From: Musa acuminata AAA Group
Taxonomy: Eukaryota; Streptophyta; Magnoliopsida; Zingiberales; Musaceae
DNA length: 64,000 bases
Assembly: GCF_036884655.1 (NCBI RefSeq)
Contig: NC_088355.1
Span: forward strand, 22,012,001-22,076,000
Reading direction: 5' to 3'
In this document: positions 45,446-56,794 of the stretch, piece after piece
Position numbering within the stretch: position 1 is the first letter of the stretch
Layout: every line of letters begins with the position of its first letter
The notes under the pieces: generated by a model
What the model was told of the DNA's origin: nothing
The model's database searches: none
The model's input: the letters and a program-made list of their open reading frames with translations, nothing else
Made by a program: the position numbers and the translations under genes

Positions 45446-47134
45446 GCAACTTGGATGCACCTTCTTCCGAAATTTCCTTACCCAAGGAATGGAAGTATAT
45501 AGATGCTCATCCAAAGGAGCTAATTATAGGAGATAGATCAAAAGGGGTTCAAATTCGTTCCTCTTTCAATAATTTTTATGCTAACGCTGCCTTCCTTTCT
45601 CAAACCAAACCTAAATGCATTGACGAGGCCATAAAAGATGATTTTTGGGTTATTGCAATGAAAGAGGAATAGAATCAATTTGAGAGAAATAAGGTATGGA
45701 AGCTTGTTCCTAGACCTAGTGACCATTTAGTCATTGGTACTAAATGGGTCTTTAGAAACAAGCAAGATAAAAATGATATCGTGGTTAGAAACAAGGCTAG
45801 ATTAGTGGCCAAAGGTTTTAACCAAGAAGAAGGTATCGATTATGAAGAAACCTTCGCTCCTGTTGCTCAATTAGAAGCCATAAGGATGCTCCTTGCCTAT
45901 GCTAGTAGTAATAATTTTAAACTATTTCAAATGGATGTCAAAAGTTCTTTCTTGAATGGTTTTATTTCCGAAGAAGTATATGTCGACTAAAGCTCCCGGA
46001 TTTGAAAATTCTCTTCTTCCTAATCATGTATTCAAATTGACTAAAGCTCACTATGGCTTGAAACAAGCTCCTCTAGCTTGGTATGAAAGGCTTAGTTCTT
46101 TTCTTATTTTAAATAATTTTACCAAAGACAAGGTTGATACTATATTGTTTATTAAATATTTTGAAAATAATTTTCTTATTGTGCAAATTTATGTTGACGA
46201 TATTATTTTTGACTCTTCGGATGAATCACAATGTGAATCATTTGCCAAATGTATGAGTCATGAATTTGAAATGAGTTTAATGGGTGAATTAACTTTCTTT
46301 TTAGGATTACAAATCAAACAACTTAGTGATGGTATATTTCTTAACCAATCAAAATATACGTTAGAATTGTTAAAATGATTTCACATGGATAATTCAAAAG
46401 CAATAAACACCCCTATGAGTACTGTGACTAAGTTAGATATGGATGAAAATAGTAAAAATTTCGATCAAAAAACATATAGGGGAATGATAGGTAGTCTACT
46501 CAATCTCACCGCGACTAGACCGGATATTATGTTTAGTGTAGAACTTTGCGCTAGGTTTCAATCTAATCCTAAATTATCTCATCTTAAGAGTGTTAAAAGA
46601 ATACTTAGGTATCTTAAAGGAACTCCAAATTTAGGATTGTGGTATCCAAAATCTGAAAAATTCGATTTAATAGCTTATGCAGATGACGATTTTGGCGGAT
46701 ACAGGATAGATAGAAAAAGTACATCCGAAACATGCCAATTTTTAGGACATGCACTTGTTTCTTGCACTTCCAAGAAACAAAATTCAGTTGCACTATCTAC
46801 GACGGAAGCCGAATACATTGCTGCAAGTGCATGCTGTGCACAAGTTATTTGGATGAAAAATATATTAGAAGACTATGGAATTCACTTTAAAAACATTCCC
46901 ATAAAATGTGATAATACTAGTGCCATATGTCTTACTAAAAATCCAATTCAGCACTCTAGAACTAAGAACATCGACGTTAAGCATCATTTCATACGCGATC
47001 ATGTCCTTAACAATGATGTTGTTCTAGAATTCATTGACACAAAGCATCAATTAGCAGATATATTTACAAAAGCTTTGAATGAAGACCAATTTGAATTCAT
47101 TAGAAGGGAATTAGGTATGTTAAATTGTCCCTAA
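45446..47134 (+). pseudogene. pol: copia reverse transcriptase and RNase H pseudogene
   Basis: RVT_2-type RT followed by RNase H. The frame opens with DAPSSEISLPKEW and carries [51 protein letters not shown] and the catalytic YVDDIIF (46190-46210), then TATRPDIMFSV. RNase H has AYADDDFGG, STTEAEY, KCDNTSAICL and RTKNIDVKHHFIRD, ending LGMLNCP at TAA 47132-47134. Breaks: TAG 45670-45672, a one-base insertion near 45987, TGA 46376-46378. It would copy element RNA to DNA, but this copy cannot. Protease and integrase are missing upstream. Confidence 0.93.
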
Positions 47135-48090
47135 GAATAAACTTGTTTGAATATATTTTCCGTAAAGTTTTTCATCCTCTCTCCGTTCCTCGATGAATCT
47201 GATCCTTCTCTTTCGAATCTAAATGACATGTTAAATTATCTTATCTTGAGTCAAACACTACTCCCATCTGATCAAGATTAATGATTTTATGATATTTTAT
47301 GAATCTCAAAATTGATTTTGAGGGCTTGATTATGAGTTTCAAGTTGACGATGTGAATTTAAATGAGTTTGTATTCGAATTATGATCTTGACTTATTGGAG
47401 TTACTACTTGAAATTTTTTAATCACAATCTCTTCCTTGCACACCTACAATTTGTGAAAAGAAGAGATTTGATAAAATGGATGAATGCTGAATTTTCCTTT
47501 AGATGAACTCCGCGTAAATATTTTAGCATACTTAATTTTGAATGATAAATTTTTGTATGATCAATGCTGAGTTCCTGATGTTATAATCACAAATTATGTG
47601 CTTCAAGTCTCATTCCCTTTTTGTTGATGACAAAGGGGGAGAAGTGATGACTAAATGATGACTTATACCATTTCGATAGCATGACTTAATGAAAATGTCT
47701 TATGCGCATCGATAACATGACTTATATGAATTACAAAAGTTTGTGTGATATAAATGTCTTATATGCCTTGCAAAATCTTTGAGAATATCGCAAGATTGAT
47801 TGATCATATTGAAAGCATGCCTTACATTTATATCATGAAATTCATGTTGAAAATCTTTATCTCCTATCGTAGTAAAAATTGTCTCTTATCATTCAACTTA
47901 AAAATGATTTTCATCGAAGTTTTGTATTTACTATTGCTTAATGAGAATCACGATAAATTCTACGGTTAGAACTTATCGGTTTATGCTTGAATTCAACGGA
48001 AGGAATTCAAGTGTTTTTATCTTCTCATAGTATGGCATATAGATAGGGGGAGTTATGTTGAACTCCGTCATCAATTGATTATCATCATCA
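47135..48090 (+). mobile_element. 3' non-coding region
   Basis: No coding frame and no env-like ORF. Polypurine-like GACAAAGGGGGAGAAG at about 47627-47642 and TAGGGGGAGT at about 48042-48052 precede the true tract. Confidence 0.8.
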
Positions 48091-48103
48091 AAAAGGGGGA
48101 GAT
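48091..48103 (+). promoter_or_regulatory. Polypurine tract
   Basis: AAAAGGGGGAGAT (preceded by one more A) immediately before TGTTGAATC. Confidence 0.92.
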
Positions 48104-49253
48104 TGTTGAATCTTGGATTTTGATGATAAAATCAATTGATGGGTTAATTGATCTAATCCATATTATTGAGTTAAGTGTGCAGGATTAACTACGATAACCA
48201 AAAAACACAAAGCAAGAATACCGGAGTCAAGTTCGATGAACGTTTAAGAGTCCGAAGAATCGTCGAAGATGCTGCCGGAACCAACCGAGAAGAAATCGGA
48301 AACCTGTTGGAATTTTTGAAAGTTCACCGAAGAGATCGTCGGAGGTTCACGGAGATTACCGAGAAGGCTCGGCTACTCGTTAAAGTCATCACAAGATCGG
48401 GAGCTTGCAGGGAGTCCGTTAGAAGAAGTTCGTCGGAAAGCTCGCCGGAACAAGACTCGACGTTCGCGGTTGAAAACTTGCTTAGGATATTTTTTTTGTT
48501 ATGTAGTTCACTTGTAATTAGGATTAGGATTAAGAGATAATCCTGTATCCTGGTTAGGGGCCAACTAGGCCCAAAATTAGATTTGGTTTGGGCTAAAATT
48601 AAGCCCAACCAGTGAACCGGAGAGCTGGGCGGTGGCACCGCCAGTCCACTGTCAGTGTCTGACAGTGACAGGCGGTGGCACCATGAGCATCGGGAAGCAA
48701 AGAGGATTCAAATTTTGGAGCCCAAATTTGAATCCTCTTGAGGCCTATAAATACCCCTCAAATCTCAGCTGAGATTACAACTTTTTAAGAAGCAATTGAT
48801 TGAGAGAAAGGTCTTAGAAAAGTCCTAGCTAGTCTTATTTTCAATTTGCTAGTGTTCACCTCATTCTTTCTTGCTGAAAATCTATAAGAGAGTGAACCGT
48901 TTGTAAAGAAAGTTGTAAGAGGGGTATTTACCCTTCCCTTTCAAGAGATTTGCTAGTGGAAGGTGGGAGCCTCATCGAAGAGGGGCCTCGCAAGTGGATG
49001 TAGATTATTTGATCGAACCACTTTAAAATCGGCATAATCTCTGGTTTGCATTTCATTACTACTATTTATATTACTGCAAACCTTCTTACTTACTTTATTT
49101 CCTCATTACCTTTGCTACACAACTTTGCGAATACGCTTTCAAGTTAAGCACTTCCGAGTTCGATTTTTTTCGTACGAAAGATTTGTCAAAACCGACGCTT
49201 TAATCCACTGCACTAATTCACCCCCCCTTCTTAGTGCTGCTCTGATCCTAACA
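48104..49253 (+). repeat. 3' LTR, inserted in a gag gene
   Basis: 1150 bp, TGTTGAATC...TCCTAACA; TATAAATA 48746-48753; a much reduced GGCGGT array (about 48625-48695). The right flank is gag coding sequence starting CAAAG (49254-49258); the matching left copy is not seen in the window. Confidence 0.9.
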
Positions 49254-49850
49254 CAAAGAAGAAGGCGCTCAAAGTAATGTGGGATGACTCAAGCATATCC
49301 AAAGAAGAGGAGTCCAACACCGAGTAAGTTACTCATTATGCACTCATGGCTATTGGAGAGGAGGTATCAAATTTAATTGATGTAGATTTATCATTTGATG
49401 AATTGTTAAATGCTTTCCATGATTTATTTGATGAATACAAAACAATTAGTAGAAAATATAAATTGTTAAAAAAGGAGCATGATATTCTTGTTGGTAATTT
49501 TGATAAATTAAAAATTAAACATAATGATAGTTTAGTTCCATGTACGAAATGTCATGACTTAGAAGTACTCCAAAAGGAGAATTTGCTACTCAAGGATATC
49601 TTGAAGAAATTCGAGGTTGGTAGCAAGTCCTTGAACATGATCCTTACCGATAATAGTCACGTTCCTAAAAGAAGTGGAATCGGATTTGTGAGAAGCTCAC
49701 ACCAAAATCTAACCACTTTCATTAAAGGCCCTATCTTGCATGTTTCGCACCAAAAAAGTGCAACTTTTGTTGCAAACATGGACATAGAACTTATCATTGT
49801 CCATTCAAGAAGATTAGCCCTAACAAATTGATTTGAGTTCCTAAAGGAAT
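49254..49850 (+). pseudogene. gag: gag pseudogene, C-terminal half
   Basis: Begins in the KKKALKVMWDDSS acidic region after the first knuckle. TAA at about 49324 precedes MAIGEEVSNLIDVD (49346), then FHDLFDEYKTISRKYKLLKKEHD and NLLLKDILKKFEVGSKSLNM. The second knuckle is shifted out of frame by a small deletion near 49757 (CNFCCKHGH is readable in the neighbouring frame). The 5' half and 5' LTR of this element are missing from the window. Confidence 0.85.
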
Positions 49851-50880
49851 CGTAATAAATTCCATGCAATATGACAAACAATTTAGATCGGTTTTTATGG
49901 CACCCAAGATTAAATAGGTACCTAAAAATCATCCTTTTCTGTAGAAACATATATCACCATAAGCTAGGAGCAAGAGATGGTACCTTGATAGTGGATGATC
50001 AAGGCCTATGACCAAGAGATCCAAAATAACTCATAATGCTCTCTAGCTAAATTGACAAAAAGAGGATCAGTAAAATTGAAACTATCAATTACAAAATGAT
50101 ACTGATACAATCTTGTTTGATCCCTCAAATTTTGAAACTCATGATTTCCCCTTCACACTTCCTCTGGAATTCCGAATTCATCGGATACATTTTTTCTTCA
50201 AATTTTTCTGGATCCAACTATATCTTACAATATCACAAACTTACAACTTGCAAGCCAAGTCTGCATACAAATCATGAACTAGCAAGGCTTACAAGCTTGC
50301 ATGACAAGTCATGAACATATTGAAAACTCTATCATAAACACATTTGAGTAGAGTATGCATTTCACAAGATCTATCATGAACATACAAAATTTTCTCATCT
50401 TGTGATGGAAACTTTTACATATTTAAGGTTGGCTGCTCCACAAATAAAAACTCTCTTCAAATTGAAAACACCCACATCAGCCCACACAGCCCTGAAAGTA
50501 GTGCTTGCTGCCTATAGGCAATGGCACCGCCAAACTGGTGGTAGCACCGCCGGTTGTCACGGGTGACAAGCGGTTGCATCGCCCAGCCAGCTGTGCCGCC
50601 GCCCGCAACCTACCCCTTTTTAAACTCGAGCTAGGTCCGGCGGTAGAACCGACCCCAACTCATTCTCTTCTCCTCCTTGCAGCTCTAAACTCCCCTCCAA
50701 CTCCATTCCTACCCTTTAGCTACCCAAAAACTGCCTATTTCTTGCAAGATCAAGAATCAATCCTACTTCTGCTTGAAGATCTCAACTAAGGTATTCTGAA
50801 AAAAAAAAAAAACACTTTTGATTTCTCGTTTGTTTGATCTACTCTTGCTCATTATTTATCATCCTAAATATCAGTATTCA
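49851..50880 (+). promoter_or_regulatory. gag-env linker with promoter-like module
   Basis: Non-coding to about 50490. Then GGCACCGCC/GGTAGCACCGCCGG motifs (about 50520-50650), a CCCCTTTTTAAAC box (about 50614-50626), a pyrimidine-rich leader with an A12 run, and a GT...AG pair (50791-50874) before the env-like ATG at 50881. Third copy of this module. Confidence 0.5.
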
Positions 50881-51988
50881 TGTGTTCTAGAAGATCCTCT
50901 AGGGACAAAGGAAAGAGGAGATTAGAAGAAAACTTTGATTCCACACTTTTTTATTCAAATCTACATGCCCAAAAATTTCCTTTCATAGAATTTAGAAATG
51001 TTCATAAGGGAAAGTATGTTGATCTAGATGAACTAAGTGATTTAGAGCCAATTCAATGATTTACAAAGCTAGATCTTCTCCCAATCCTACAAATAAGTGA
51101 ACCCATCTACCCTAGACTTGTTAGGTTATTTTCTAACAATCTACATGTAGACGAAGAAGAAAGGGTGTCTACCTATCTTCTAGGACATCACATATCCATT
51201 ACGGATGGATCCCTTTGCGACATCATAGGCATCCCTATAAAAGATAGAGGTTGCTATTATAGAAGACAATGGGATGATAAAATGGTTGGGACCACGTATG
51301 TTGATACCTTAGGAACAATTTTCGATAATCCCAACTGAATGGTATTTCCTAAAAGCTGTGAACATCTATTACCATTAAACACCAAAATACTTCATCACAT
51401 CTTAATTAGTATCATTCTTCTTAAACAATACTATCATGATGAAGTAAGTAAAATGGAACTAGGAACCATGTACTGGATCATGAAAGGATTTAACAACTAT
51501 TTTGGTTACCTTATCCAACAAAACATGATAGAAATATCTAAAAAGGATATGATGCTACCATATGGTTGCATAATCACTAGAATACTTAATGCCTACGATA
51601 TTACAATACCACCCGACGAAGAGGTTATAAAGGTAGATAGATTTAGCATCATAAATAAAAATCTACTTCGTCGAATGAGATGTATATTTAGAAATGGTAT
51701 ATAGGGTAGAATGCCTAGAAGAACCGATCCCCCTCAACCTGAACTAGAACCAGAAATATCAATCTTTAGGGGTAATCAATCTCCTCCAACTGGTCCCTTT
51801 TGGAATCACACCCAATTGAGCAAGCTCGTTCATCATCTATCGAAAACAGAGGGATTCGGATGGATCGCTTTCAACAAATACAAGATCAACTTGAACATCA
51901 CCAAGATCAAATCCTATCTGAGCTGTAGTAGATTCATCGACAGTTTGACACTCTATTTAGGCATTTTAATTTTCCACCACCTGAATGA
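50881..51988 (+). pseudogene. env-like ORF, full length but broken
   Basis: The span of 1108 nt matches the 1107-nt copy at 17401-18507. Starts MCSRRSSRDKGKRR. TGA near 51058 replaces a Trp, a frameshift follows before 51300, then PKSCEHLLPLNTKILHHIL and the hydrophobic middle (51339-51704), a stop at 51702-51704 (Trp position), MPRRTDPPQPELEPE, another shift near 51805, and the Gln-rich end NRGIRMDRFQQ readable in a second frame. The ending FPPPE-stop aligns with FPPHE-stop of the other copy. Function unknown. Confidence 0.8.
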
Positions 51989-53646
51989 GCATATGTATAA
52001 TGTAGACACAATTCCTTTTTGTCATGTTGTAAAACTATGTTGTTGTAAACTTTTTAAGCTACTCACTTTGATCGCAATGCCACTTAATTTGATAATCGCA
52101 AGTCCTTCATATGTTTAACTATTGTTATCTATGACTTGATGTATTATTTGGTGAGCATTTACAGAGTTAAGAATATTAATGTTGATTGAACTTTATTTTT
52201 GGATTTTCCTTATATTCCATGCTGAAAATTTTATACAAATTTGACATGATTGAATGCTTCAATAACATGTTTACTTTAAAGTTAAAAATTTTGTGCCTTG
52301 GTGCTATAAGTTTCTATGATAAGCATGTTATATTCTCATTGTGATTTGAGAAGGTTCATTCATACATCGGATTCTTAATATTTGAGTACTATAAAACACT
52401 AATAATTTTGCTTCATAATTGTGATTGAAAAACTATGGCAAAACATTGTCCGAATGCATGAATTTGTTAAATTTCATTTTCGAACTTTCTTGACCTTTTG
52501 ATCAATCACTTAAAAACATGATGCTGAAAATATTATGATATGAATTTTATATGATTATATGATTCAAAAGTTTCCATGATGATGAGCATGTTTTACCTTC
52601 ATAATTGTGATTGAAGAGCCATAACAAAACTTTGTCCGAATGTATGATTTTGTATTTCTCTTCCGGATTAAATGTACTTCTTGAATGGAGCTTTCATGAG
52701 CCAATGTCATATCAAGTTTGTTTCATATCAATGCTCCATGATTTTTGACATATGGAATTGATTAACAAATGCATCTCTCATGGATTTACATTGTGAAAAA
52801 TAATTTTTAATCGAGAAATGGATTTGATGAAATGAATTCCTACTTGATGATGGACGACTTTTTTTTAATAAACACTTGTAAGAATTTAATTTCACATGTA
52901 TATCTTGATTCTTGTAAAAATGAAGCATGATTTAATCTCTTATCATTTTTAACTTCATTCAAAGTTAGTTCATAATGGCTTTCCTCCTTCATTAATGACA
53001 AATAAGGAAGAAGCAATGAAAGCTATCTCCTTAATGGACTTTTGAATGATACCATGTCATGATTGCTTGAAAAATAATTTGTATGAATGGTATTTTATAG
53101 TTGAAAAATAACATGAATCTTTACCACACTTACTACTATGCTTGAAATATGCTTGAATCATTCTCTTTTTTGTTGATGACAAAGGGGGAGAAATATGTGG
53201 TAAATTGATGATAGAATGAATTGCTATGATTGCCATATTTGCATTAATGATAAGATATCTAGAGCTTACATTATAATTTTATAATGTTGATATCTTGTCA
53301 TATGATGAATTGCTATGATTATCATATTTGCATAATGTTAAGATATCTAGAGCTTACATCGCAATCTTACAAATTGATATCTTGCCATGTGATGAATTGC
53401 TACGATTGCTATCTTTCACATATGAAATATAAGACTTGAAAATGGATATCAAGCCTTGACATCATTTTCAGAAAGATACATCATGATAGGAATCATGATG
53501 GGGGTATTGATAAATTTAAATGAAGTTAACTTATCAATATGTCTCTTTAATTCAAAGGCTTTGAATTCAAGAATAACCTATCTCAAGTATGACATATAGA
53601 AAGGGGGAGTTAAGGTTAACTCCGTCATCAATTGATTGTCATCATC
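51989..53646 (+). mobile_element. 3' non-coding region of class II element
   Basis: AT-rich. Repeats of GATATCTAGAGCTTACAT (about 53270, 53340) and GATGAATTGCTA words; a polypurine-like GACAAAGGGGGAGAAA at about 53178-53193. A degraded polypurine tract AAAAAAGGACAGAT lies at 53647-53660. Confidence 0.78.
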
Positions 53647-53660
53647 AAAAAAGGACAGAT

Positions 53661-54843
53661 TGTTGAATCTCATATTTTGATGATGAAGTCAATTATCATT
53701 TAGTTATCTAATCCGTATGTTGAGATAAGTGTGCAAAATTAACTATGATAATAGTAAGACATGCAGTAGGTGTTAAGCCGGAGTCAAGACCAAGATCACG
53801 TTGGGGGTTCGAGAGTCCGTCGGAAGTCCGGATGGTCGTCGGAGGTTCTATGGGAATAATCCGAGAAATCCAGGAGCTTGCCAAAGAAGCTCGTCGGAAC
53901 TGGCCAAGAGGATTGTCACAAGTCCAGGAGTTTGCAGGAAGTCTGCCGGAGCATCACCGAGGGTTCGTCGGATGTTCGTCGAAAGTTTGCCGGAAGAAGC
54001 GATTGACGCACCGAAACACGATCAGCAATATTGATGTCTTAATTATCGTAGTTAGCATGTAGATTAAGTTAGGATTGAGAGGTGATCCCATTAACTTAAT
54101 CAGGGGCCAACTAAGCCCTTGGCAGACCCAACTTGGGCCGAATGGATCAGCCTATTCGGACCCAGAATTCTTAGCCGGCGGTGGCACTACCAAGGAGACT
54201 CGGTCTCCCAAGAGTTCTGGGTAGTAGTACCACCCCTGTTAGGAGGTGGTACTGCCTGAGCTTGGTCTCTGAGTGATGTCAGGTGGTAGTACGGCCTAGA
54301 CTGAGCGGTAGTACCACTCAATGACAGATTACAAGCTGTAGTACTGCTCAGTGACGGAAATCCGGGAATGTGCACTTTTGAGATCTAAATTCAAACTAAT
54401 TGGGGCCTATATAAACCCTACCCTTTCCTACATGAAAGGGCACCGAAAGATTGCTTTTATTCTGAGTATTTGAGAGCTTAAAAGTGTTGTAAAAGGCTAT
54501 AGTTCCTCTCCCTCTTTTTTTTCTAAGTCTTGATCATTCAAGAGAGGAGTGAAAACTTGTAAGGTTGTCTCCTAAGCACATCAAAAGGAGAACATCTGTA
54601 AAAGGGTGGTTGGCCTTCGCCTATTGAAGGAAGGCCTCTAGTGGACGTTAGTGATCTCGTCGAAGGAGGAAGCCAAAAGTGGACGTAGGTCAAGATTGAC
54701 CGAACCACTCTAAATCTCGATTTGCATTTACATTATTCTCTTTATCTTAACTGCAAATTGCCTCCGTTGCTTTATATCAACTATACTTCCATTTCCTCTC
54801 AAATTAAAGATCTTTCCAAAATGATTTTAGTACGAAGTCTCTT
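53661..54843 (+). repeat. 3' LTR with its last ~90 bp missing
   Basis: Starts TGTTGAATCTCAT; TATATAAA 54408-54415. It follows 43447-44664 to the ...TACGAAGTCTCTTAG word, where a TA-rich microsatellite replaces the poly(C) tract and terminus. Confidence 0.87.
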
Positions 54844-55102
54844 AGTATATATATATAAATAAATATATGTATATATATATATACATATATATATATGTAT
54901 ACATATGTATATATATGTATATATATAAATATGTATGTACATATGTATATATATATATGTATATATATAAATATGTACATACATATGTATATATATATAT
55001 ACATATGTACATAAATATATATATATACATATTTATATATATATATATATGTATATATATAGATATGTATATACATATATATGCATATACATATATATAT
55101 AT
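54844..55102. repeat. TA-rich microsatellite (TATATG/TACATA)
   Basis: About 260 bp of ATAT, ATGTAT and ATACAT words between two LTRs. It gives long Tyr-Ile frames on both strands that are artefacts. Confidence 0.95.
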
Positions 55103-56794
55103 TGTTAGGATCAGAGTGGCACTAAGAGGGGGGTTGAATTAATACAATGGATTAAAATTCATAAGTTTGAAAATGATTTCGTAAATGCGTAGAGATTTCA
55201 ATTCGTCAATGACATGGAGAAAGTAGCTCGAGTAAAGTGAGAAGACGAAAACCGAAAGCTTGCTTCTATGTAAATAATGGTTTTAGAAAAGTAAATATTC
55301 ACACAATCAAGGAACGCACCAATTTAAAATGGTTCGGTCAAAATGACCTACATCCACTTGTGAAGTCTTCTTCACTGAGGCTCCCAACTTCCACTAGCAA
55401 ATCACTTTAAAGGGGAAGGATAAATACCTATCTTACAACCTTTTACAAGCGATTCACACTCTTACAAATTTTTAAAGAGAAAAAGGGAGGTGAACACTCA
55501 AGCTATTGAAAACAAAAACTTGCTAAAGACTTTGCTAAGATTTTTTTTCTCAATCTCTTGCTTTTGAAAGGTTGTGTTCTCTGCTGAGAATTGAGGGGTA
55601 TTTATAGTCCCCAAGAGGATTCAAATTTGGGCTACAAATTTTGAATTCTCTTGGATTCCCGAAGGTGGCGGTGCCACCGCCTATCTATGTCATATTGACC
55701 ATTTACTAGCAGTGCTACTGCCTGTCAATTTCCATATTGACAGTGTTCTAGCGGTGCCACCGTCGGAACTCTCCGGTTCTGGGCGGTGCCACCGCCCGAA
55801 CTCTCGGGTGCTAGGCGGTGCCACCGCCCAATCCGACGGTACCACTGCTTGATACTTTAGGATCTGGGCTGGCCACCACCTAGTCTGGCGGTGCCACTGC
55901 ATACACTATTTCAACTTACTGGTTGGGCTCCAAACATGGCCCAAACCAGTCCGAACTCGGGCCCAATTGGCCCCTAACTAGGTTATAGGATTAACCCTTA
56001 ATCCTAACCCTAATTACATACACACTATGAGCTTAAGAGATAGTCTTAAGCAAGTTTTTAACCGGCAACATCGAGTTTCCTTCCGGTGAGCTTTTCGATG
56101 AACTTTCGACGGACTTTCGATACACCCTCGGATTTCTTCCAGCGGACTCCTAGCAGGCTCCTAGTCTTGTGGCAAGTTCAGCGAGTCTTTAGCAAGTAAC
56201 CAAACCTTCTCGGTGATCTCCGTGAACCTCTGACGATCTCTTTGGTGGACTTTCGAAAACTTCGGCAAGTCCCTGATTCCTTCTCGATTGGTTCCGGCAA
56301 CACTTCCGACGATTCTTTGGACTCTCGAACACCCATCGAACTTAACTCTGGTAGACTTGCTTTATGTCTTCAAGCTTTCATAGTTAATCCTACATACTTA
56401 AAACAAAACTTTGATTGAGACAATTAATACCAAGCAATAAACAATTTGTCCGGCATGTCATTGGTCCTACGACGCTTCGTCTGACTCTTCGGCGCATCGT
56501 CCTCTCTTGCGGCCTATTGCCCAATCAGCTAGTTGACTCTGCAACTCCGATATCTTTGGCGCATTACTTGCTCTGCTTGGCCCGATGCCCGAATCCACGG
56601 CCTGAAGTCTTCTGTCGATACGTCGACCGATCCACCGGCCCGACGTCCAATCTTTTGACATGTTCCTCCGGCACAACATGATTTTCCTGCTTTAATTGTC
56701 TCATCCTGATCGAAGCATCCTATGTCATTCAAAATGCAGATTAAATCATAAACACATATCAAGTGGTTTCATCATCAAAATATAAGATTCAACA
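55103..56794 (-). repeat. 3' LTR of a minus-strand class I element
   Basis: 1692 bp. End TGTTAGGATCAGAG at 55103, start ATTCAACA at 56794, then the polypurine complement ATCTCCCCCTTTTTT. TATA complement 55599-55606; array of GGTGCCACCGCC about 55665-55905; U3 of the 4522 type. Confidence 0.9.

Larger units (their letters stand above)
43447..49253 (+). mobile_element. Chimeric unit: gag N-terminus joined to RT-RNase H
   Basis: LTR 43447-44664, PBS, gag 44714-45445, RT-RNase H 45446-47134, 3' non-coding, polypurine tract 48091-48103, LTR 48104-49253. The two LTRs belong to different sequence groups (ACCCTTTCCTACATGAAAGG after the TATA box in the first; CCCTCAAATCTCAGCTGAG in the second), so the unit is a recombinant of two elements. 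Gag C-terminus, protease and integrase are missing at the join. Confidence 0.82.

Noticed and set aside
54799..55142. Tyr-Ile-rich frames on both strands
   Set aside because: Translation of a TA-rich microsatellite; appears in several frames at once.
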